Below, piece after piece: positions 7,010 through 9,329 of a stretch of DNA of 9,329 nt (within the stretch, counting starts at the first letter, position 1; the number at the start of each line of letters is the position of its first letter). Source of the DNA: Candidatus Zixiibacteriota bacterium (GTDB lineage: Bacteria; Zixibacteria; MSB-5A5; GN15; PGXB01). Position numbers and translations under genes: made by a program. The notes beneath the pieces were generated by a model that had not been told where the DNA came from, did not search any database, and worked only from the letters and a program-made list of their open reading frames with translations. The stretch is from NCBI GenBank assembly GCA_024230695.1, contig JAAERC010000449.1:1-9329 (forward strand), written 5' to 3'.

Positions 7010-8639
7010 CAGATTTATTTTGATAATTGTTGTTTTGTGTATTTTTTGTGGGAAACTATTTGCAAAAGAAACATCGAGTTCGCCGATAGTAATTCATTAT
7101 GGATTAAATGATAGTCATAGCAGAAGCTGGGTACAGGAAAATAATGAGGGAATTGTTGGTGTTTCATATTTTCAACGCTGTAATAACTGTGTTACTGAAG
7201 GAACTCTTATATACAAAACAATTAATCCAGACGGATCTGAGCATTCAGATTCAATTACCACCGGAAACAGGTTGGAAAAATCCGTACTATTATATGACTC
7301 ATTATCCAATCCGCATATTTTTGTAGCCAAATCAGACAATTCCAATCAGGCCATTATTCATTACTCTAAAGACAACCAGAATCAATGGAATAACGAGACA
7401 ATAGTTCAGTTCTACAATGAAGGGGGCAGATTTATTTACGAATTATCCGCTGATACCGGCCCTGATGGCTCCTTCCATCTTTTAATATTAAAAACTCGCT
7501 CTGACATTGATTCTGATGATTTTATGGATGCATGGCTTAATTCCTATCTGTACCATCTTACAAATGTATCTGGTATATGGAGAAAACAGTTGATTCATAA
7601 TTACAATATGGCCTATACATATGATATGTATGTCAAATCATCCAGTCGTCAGGATATTAAAATTGACAGTGATGGTTTTGTACATGTCATATTTAGCGAG
7701 CAGATCAATTCCAATGATGATCCATCGCGATTGCGGTATGTGACCAATAAAACTGGCGTATGGAAATTGGAAACTGCCTTAAATTATGATTATGGAATAA
7801 GGGACGATGCCGGATGGTTTCCATCATTATGTCTCGATAGAAGTGATGTACCATATATCACTTGCATGTATATCAATCGGGTTTACACCTATTCGGCAGT
7901 TTATTGCAAATTGTATTATTTAGAAAGATTGGGTTATAATAATTGGAAACGCCAAATAATTGCTGACAAGGATGATGGTTATTATGGTGGTGACGGTCGA
8001 AAATACACAGGAGGATTGACTCACCTTGTTTTTGACAGCAATAATAAACCGCATATAATATTTTCCGATATTGCATCTACTCACTATCCCATTTTAAATC
8101 AATGTCTTGCGGTGGGAAACATTAGGTATGGGACCCTAGTAAATAACAATTGGGAATTTACCACAATTTATCATCAGCCACGACCGATTGGTTTTTATGA
8201 TGCGGTTGAGATGTTTGGAATGTGTTTAATAGTTTCAGATAAAACTGGTACAATACGCGTTATTGGTCAAGAGATGGAGATCAGCGGGGAGTATCAATAT
8301 ACCTGTAAATTAGTTGATTTTGAGTGGCCCTTATACCCAACTGATCTTATGGAAAGTAATGGAGAAACTTTGCCGGATAAAATTAATCTGTTTCAGAACT
8401 ACCCTAACCCATTTAATCCGATAACTATGATCGAATTTGACCTTCCGGCCAAAAGCCATGTATCTATTGAAATCTTTAATATACTGGGACAAAAAATAGA
8501 GACATTGATCAATAAGAAAATGGGTGCCGGCAATTATAATATAAATTGGGACGGTACTGATATGGCAAGTGGGATATATTTTTATCGTCTTGAAACTGGC
8601 GATTTCTCTGAATCAAAGAAAATGATATTATTGAAATAG
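6990..8639 (+). CDS. Secreted propeller-like protein with C-terminal type IX-like sorting domain
   Basis: A 549-residue exported protein. The ATG at 6990 has AGGGGG 8 nt upstream; a GTG at 6981 is part of that ribosome site and is unlikely. Residues 1-25 are a signal peptide (hydrophobic core LIIVVLCIF, cleavage after LFA). Residues about 30-455 are rich in Tyr, Asn and Asp, with a recurring blade-like element of Asp, a short turn, His and beta residues: near D103 (NPHIFV), D155 (SFHLLI), D226 (FVHVIF), D283 (VPYITC) and D349 (KPHIIF). This suggests a sialidase-like propeller; no Asp-boxes or catalytic residues are recognised. Residues 461-549 are a Por/FlgD-like sorting domain: FQNYPNPFNP, SIEIFNILGQKI, GIYFYRL, KKMILLK. 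It starts inside the preceding gene, so translation is probably coupled. Unlike its neighbours it has no dockerin. Confidence 0.9.
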   Translation: MILLYNNRFILIIVVLCIFCGKLFAKETSSSPIVIHYGLNDSHSRSWVQENNEGIVGVSYFQRCNNCVTEGTLIYKTINPDGSEHSDSITTGNRLEKSVLLYDSLSNPHIFVAKSDNSNQAIIHYSKDNQNQWNNETIVQFYNEGGRFIYELSADTGPDGSFHLLILKTRSDIDSDDFMDAWLNSYLYHLTNVSGIWRKQLIHNYNMAYTYDMYVKSSSRQDIKIDSDGFVHVIFSEQINSNDDPSRLRYVTNKTGVWKLETALNYDYGIRDDAGWFPSLCLDRSDVPYITCMYINRVYTYSAVYCKLYYLERLGYNNWKRQIIADKDDGYYGGDGRKYTGGLTHLVFDSNNKPHIIFSDIASTHYPILNQCLAVGNIRYGTLVNNNWEFTTIYHQPRPIGFYDAVEMFGMCLIVSDKTGTIRVIGQEMEISGEYQYTCKLVDFEWPLYPTDLMESNGETLPDKINLFQNYPNPFNPITMIEFDLPAKSHVSIEIFNILGQKIETLINKKMGAGNYNINWDGTDMASGIYFYRLETGDFSESKKMILLK

Positions 8640-8709
8640 ACTTGATCTTTGTCATAATACCATCGCCGCCAGGCAGAATTATTGGCATTAAGAATTGGTT
8701 AATATTAAT

Positions 8710-8754
8710 CAGAATTTGAAAATAATCATTACTCTATTGAGTTTCGAAATTCTG
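8710..8754 (+). repeat. Imperfect inverted repeat (possible hairpin)
   Basis: CAGAATTTGAAA (8710-8721) can pair with TTTCGAAATTCTG (8742-8754): 12 base pairs with one bulged G and a 20-nt loop. It lies 70 nt after the operon's last stop. The stem is AT-rich and has no following T-run, so an intrinsic terminator is possible but unsupported. Confidence 0.3.
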
Positions 8755-8848
8755 TAAGGAACTGTAATTCAAGTAATTGTGTAGATTTACGACATATCAT
8801 CAACTTGGGGTGGATTTTGTAACTTATTGAAACACATCAAGAAATAAA

Positions 8849-8902
8849 TTGGCGTCCCCTGATTGATGAACTTCGAAATTATTTGATTCAATCAGTTTAG
8901 GT
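8849..8902 (+). repeat. Interspersed intergenic repeat, copy 2
   Basis: This is the second copy of the 751-804 repeat, same orientation, 8.1 kb away. The first 38 bases differ at only two positions, both transitions. The G-run and GGGAC of copy 1 are replaced, so the end-to-end pairing possible in copy 1 is lost, yet the flanking CAGTTTAGGT keeps its exact spacing. It lies 210 nt after the export operon and upstream of the TetR promoter. Confidence 0.75.
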
Positions 8903-9033
8903 GATTACTCAATAATTTCAGCAATTCGTTGATTTTCGCAATATTCATATTCTATTCAAAATTTGCTAACTATATGATATATAGATAATTAACCTGATTT
9001 CATTTAAATTGGTTTGAACTAATTTAAAATTAT

Positions 9034-9062
9034 TTGACATTTTATGAAATATTTGTTATATT
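9034..9062 (+). promoter_or_regulatory. Sigma70-type promoter of the TetR-family gene
   Basis: A perfect -35 box TTGACA (9034-9039) is followed after 17 nt by TATATT (9057-9062), five of six matches to the -10 consensus. Transcription would start near 9069, leaving a leader of about 47 nt with AAGGA (9101-9105) before the ATG at 9116. This is the best promoter match in the window. Confidence 0.75.
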
Positions 9063-9090
9063 ACATATGTAACATAACTAATGTTACATA
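9055..9090 (+). promoter_or_regulatory. Nested palindromic operator, probable TetR autoregulatory site
   Basis: TTACATATGTAA (9061-9072) is a perfect palindrome that extends to 9055-9078 with 11 of 12 arm positions paired. A second inverted repeat shares its right arm: TATGTAACAT (9066-9075) and ATGTTACATA (9081-9090), with a 5-nt spacer. The array covers the -10 box and start region of the promoter. TetR-family proteins typically bind such dyads beside their own gene, so autorepression is the natural reading; which dyad is the primary site is not known. Confidence 0.7.
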
Positions 9091-9115
9091 ACACCTGTTT
9101 AAGGATCATGAAATT

Positions 9116-9329
9116 ATGCCACCAAAAGTAAAATACACCAAGAATGATGTAATTGAAGCGGCTTTTGTGATAACTGAGAAAAAGGGACTCAATAATCTAA
9201 CCGCCCGAAGTATTGCCAATCAATTGGGATCATCAACTGCACCTGTTTACATGCATTTTGAATCTATGGATGAACTGACGTTAGAAATAGTGAGGAAGAT
9301 CAAAGTGATGTTGCTTGACTTCACCTCTA
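9116..9329 (+). CDS. TetR/AcrR-family transcriptional regulator (3' end missing)
   Basis: The first 71 residues are visible before the window ends; the ligand-binding part is missing. They form the standard TetR N-terminal domain: YTKNDVIEAAFVITEKKG (helix 1), then the helix-turn-helix LTARSIANQLGSSTAPVYMHF (about 28-48) and MDELTLEIVRKIK. The ATG at 9116 has AAGGA 10 nt upstream; another ATG at 9108 is out of frame and soon hits a stop. A strong promoter overlapped by palindromes lies directly upstream, which fits negative autoregulation. The regulated genes and inducer cannot be told from here; the downstream neighbour, outside the window, is the likeliest target. Confidence 0.9.
   Translation, partial: MPPKVKYTKNDVIEAAFVITEKKGLNNLTARSIANQLGSSTAPVYMHFESMDELTLEIVRKIKVMLLDFTS

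Larger units (their letters stand above)
8640..9033. other. Non-coding stretch between the export operon and the TetR promoter
   Basis: This is the left part of a 476-bp gene-free region. It holds an imperfect hairpin (8710-8754) and the second copy of the interspersed repeat (8849-8902). After that repeat, GAAATTATTTGA (8875-8886) faces TCAATAATTTC (8909-8919) as a weak inverted pair with one bulge. I see no convincing gene, RNA gene, or GC-rich stem with a T-run in the remainder. Confidence 0.6.

Noticed and set aside
8875..8919. Terminator-like inverted repeat after repeat copy 2
   Set aside because: The stem is entirely AT, needs a bulge, has a loop of more than 20 nt and no T-run; copy 1 lacks the partner arm.
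1..9329. CRISPR array, rRNA or complete insertion sequence
   Set aside because: No regularly spaced repeats, no rRNA-like sequence, and no transposase reading frame on either strand.

Overview
The window is AT-rich bacterial DNA. It carries six genes: two cut by the window edges and four complete. Three secreted proteins end in the same unusual two-repeat dockerin, opening with Cys-Gly-Asp, closing with Cys, and with a Tyr-Lys-x-Gly-Pro turn after each calcium loop. A fourth ends in a type IX-like (Por/FlgD-like) C-terminal sorting domain containing the FQNYPNPFNP motif. Together with an ECF sigma factor whose membrane anti-sigma partner carries TolB-like and TPR domains, this points to an uncultured lineage of the FCB group (Zixibacteria/Marinimicrobia-like). 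That placement rests on remembered family style, not on a database search.

Left edge (2-727, +): the 3' end of a secreted FG-GAP/VCBS propeller protein with an ASPIC/UnbV domain and a dockerin. It converges on a two-gene minus-strand cassette (3778 to 960): a TTG-started ECF sigma factor, then, 2 nt later, a 760-residue single-pass membrane protein with an N-terminal zinc-finger anti-sigma domain and a large TolB-like/TPR extracytoplasmic region. The pair has a plausible sigma70-type promoter of its own.

Divergent from it (3967-8639, +) is a probable three-gene operon for exported proteins. The first two are paralogous beta-propellers whose C-terminal halves differ (thrombospondin type-3 calcium repeats versus PKD plus a cohesin-like domain) but which both end in dockerins. 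The third is a different propeller-like protein with a sorting domain. The second and third genes overlap by 20 nt because the second appears to have lost its ancestral stop codon. The divergent layout makes the sigma/anti-sigma pair a candidate regulator of the export operon, but I found no convincing promoter that proves it.

Right edge: a 476-bp intergenic region (8640-9115) holds a second copy of an interspersed repeat first seen at 751, then a near-consensus promoter whose -10 box is covered by nested palindromes, then the start of a TetR-family regulator that probably represses itself. The two copies of the interspersed repeat lie in the same orientation and bracket the whole 8.1-kb sigma/export block.
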